From Pseudomonadota bacterium (GTDB lineage: Bacteria > BMS3Abin14), in the NCBI GenBank assembly GCA_030636965.1, contig DAOVVW010000099.1, positions 1 to 5,351 of the forward strand: a stretch of 5,351 bases of DNA, read 5' to 3'. Positions 4,922-5,351 of this stretch are shown one piece after another (position 1 is the first letter of the stretch; each line of letters starts with the position of its first letter). The position numbers and the translations under genes were made by a program. Under the pieces are notes generated by a model, which was not told the origin of the DNA, searched no databases, and worked only from the letters and a program-made list of their open reading frames with translations.

Positions 4922-5000
4922 TATCTCAATCGCCGACACTCCGGCACGCCGTTACTCCGATACGTGTAACGTACTCCTGCTCAGCCGAGTGATTACACCT

Positions 5001-5031
5001 AAAAACCCGGCCTCTTTTGACTTGGCCGGGT
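5001..5031 (-). terminator. Intrinsic terminator after tRNA-Gly
   Basis: On the minus strand ACCCGGCC (5031-5024), an 11-nt loop and GGCCGGGT (5012-5005) form a perfect 8-bp GC-rich stem followed directly by TTTT (5004-5001). It lies 13 nt after the tRNA CCA end and separates the tRNA transcript from argS. Confidence 0.92.
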
Positions 5032-5044
5032 CATCATCGCTGAA

Positions 5045-5120
5045 TGGAGCGGGCAACGGGATTCGAACCCGCGACTTTCAGCTTGGGAAGCTGACACTCT
5101 ACCAACTGAGTTATGCCCGC
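5045..5120 (-). tRNA. tRNA-Gly (anticodon CCC), CCA end encoded
   Basis: The minus strand folds into a complete cloverleaf. The acceptor stem GCGGGCA/TGCCCGC is perfect; the D-arm is ACTC-AGTTGGTA-GAGT; the anticodon stem is TCAGC/GCTGA with loop TTCCCAA; the variable loop has 5 nt; the T-arm is GCGGG-TTCGAAT-CCCGT with one GU pair. The middle of the anticodon loop (plus strand GGG at 5085-5087) gives anticodon CCC, which reads GGG glycine codons. The mature body is 5048-5120 (73 nt) with discriminator T, and CCA is encoded at 5047-5045. A strong terminator follows. A heptamer array begins 11 nt upstream, so it lies in the precursor leader or at the promoter; no clear promoter was found (a TTGCAA-like -35 near 5200 is the weak best candidate). 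Confidence 0.97.
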
Positions 5121-5131
5121 CGTTTTAAAAA

Positions 5132-5159
5132 AGTTCCAAGTTCAAAGTTCCAGGTTCCA
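5132..5159. repeat. Heptamer array, RGTTCMA x4, just upstream of tRNA-Gly
   Basis: Four 7-nt units begin at 5132, 5139, 5146 and 5153: AGTTCCA, AGTTCAA, AGTTCCA, GGTTCCA. On the minus strand it ends 11 nt before the first base of the tRNA. Confidence 0.8.
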
Positions 5160-5296
5160 AGGGTAAAGAAATATTTTGCATCTAGTTCATTAAATTGCAA
5201 ATCCGATCTCCTTACCTATTTTCACCTTAACTATTTTCAAATCCGAAGACCTAGTCCAGAGGTTCGAGAAGGGGTCAGATACAAGGCGCGACCAGA

Positions 5297-5341
5297 GGCG
5301 CAAGCCGGAAGCGTATATACAATACGTTGAGGACTTGCGCC
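5297..5341. repeat. Nested palindrome at the right edge, part of a larger element
   Basis: The outer arms GGCGCAAG (5297-5304) and CTTGCGCC (5334-5341) are perfect. Inside, AGCGTAT (5310-5316) pairs with ATACGTT (5322-5328) around a 5-nt loop, with one GU pair. Flanking sequence from about 5259 onward looks like part of the same element, which probably continues past the window. No ORF is supported here. Confidence 0.65.
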
Positions 5342-5351
5342 GCGGGAGAAC

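Larger units (their letters stand above)
4691..5000. other. Gap between tRNA-Gly and argS, rich in repeats
   Basis: No gene is supported. From right to left it holds unremarkable sequence (4922-5000), a GGCAGRA-type array (4901-4921), an octamer array (4863-4891), an A/T-rich stretch (4846-4857, a possible but weak argS -10 region on the minus strand), a G-rich tract and hairpin (4806-4843), an NNAGAAA-type array (4754-4781) and the argS leader hairpins (4714-4753). No clear -35 for argS was found. TATAAT occurs on the plus strand at 4852-4857 but without a -35 and with no gene to drive. Confidence 0.6.

Noticed and set aside
4884..5330. 148-aa plus-strand open frame
   Set aside because: It runs through two repeat arrays, the terminator and the antisense of tRNA-Gly, so it is not a coding region.

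Overview
The window reads as a housekeeping segment of a bacterial chromosome. Every supported gene lies on the minus strand, so transcription runs from the right edge to the left. The order of genes in that direction is tRNA-Gly, argS, a SPOR-domain membrane protein, a small unknown helical protein, zapA, 6S RNA, 5-formyltetrahydrofolate cyclo-ligase, and the start of rny (RNase Y). The zapA / 6S RNA / cyclo-ligase / rny neighbourhood, with RNase Y present and many palindromic and short tandem repeats between genes, suggests a deltaproteobacterial-type lineage (Desulfobacterota and relatives). That placement is inference from synteny and style, not from a marker search.

Layout from right to left. 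Positions 5121-5351 hold repeats only: a heptamer array just before the tRNA and part of a palindromic element cut by the window edge. tRNA-Gly(CCC), with an encoded CCA end, lies at 5045-5120 and is followed by a strong intrinsic terminator (5001-5031). Positions 4691-5000 carry no gene. They hold three short tandem-repeat arrays, a G-rich tract that could form either a quadruplex or a hairpin, and alternative hairpins just before argS. argS (3020-4690) and the SPOR gene (2403-3017) are 2 nt apart and form one operon. A 240-nt gap with two more heptamer arrays follows, then a near-consensus promoter that starts transcription only about 8 nt before the small ORF (1967-2161), which leads into zapA (1659-1931). 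Directly after zapA come five hairpins packed end to end (1520-1663). 6S RNA (about 1241-1414) has its own promoter at 1421-1449. A gap of about 270 nt precedes the cyclo-ligase gene (366-968), which is tightly coupled to rny (353 down to the left edge).

Functionally, the region combines tRNA decoding and charging (tRNA-Gly, argS), division and cell-wall functions (SPOR protein, ZapA), growth-phase control of RNA polymerase (6S RNA), folate recycling and mRNA turnover (RNase Y). No obvious new defence or metabolic system is present. The unusual content is in the gaps: the hairpin array, the mirrored heptamer arrays on both sides of argS-SPOR, the switch-like argS leader, and the nearly leaderless operon upstream of zapA.
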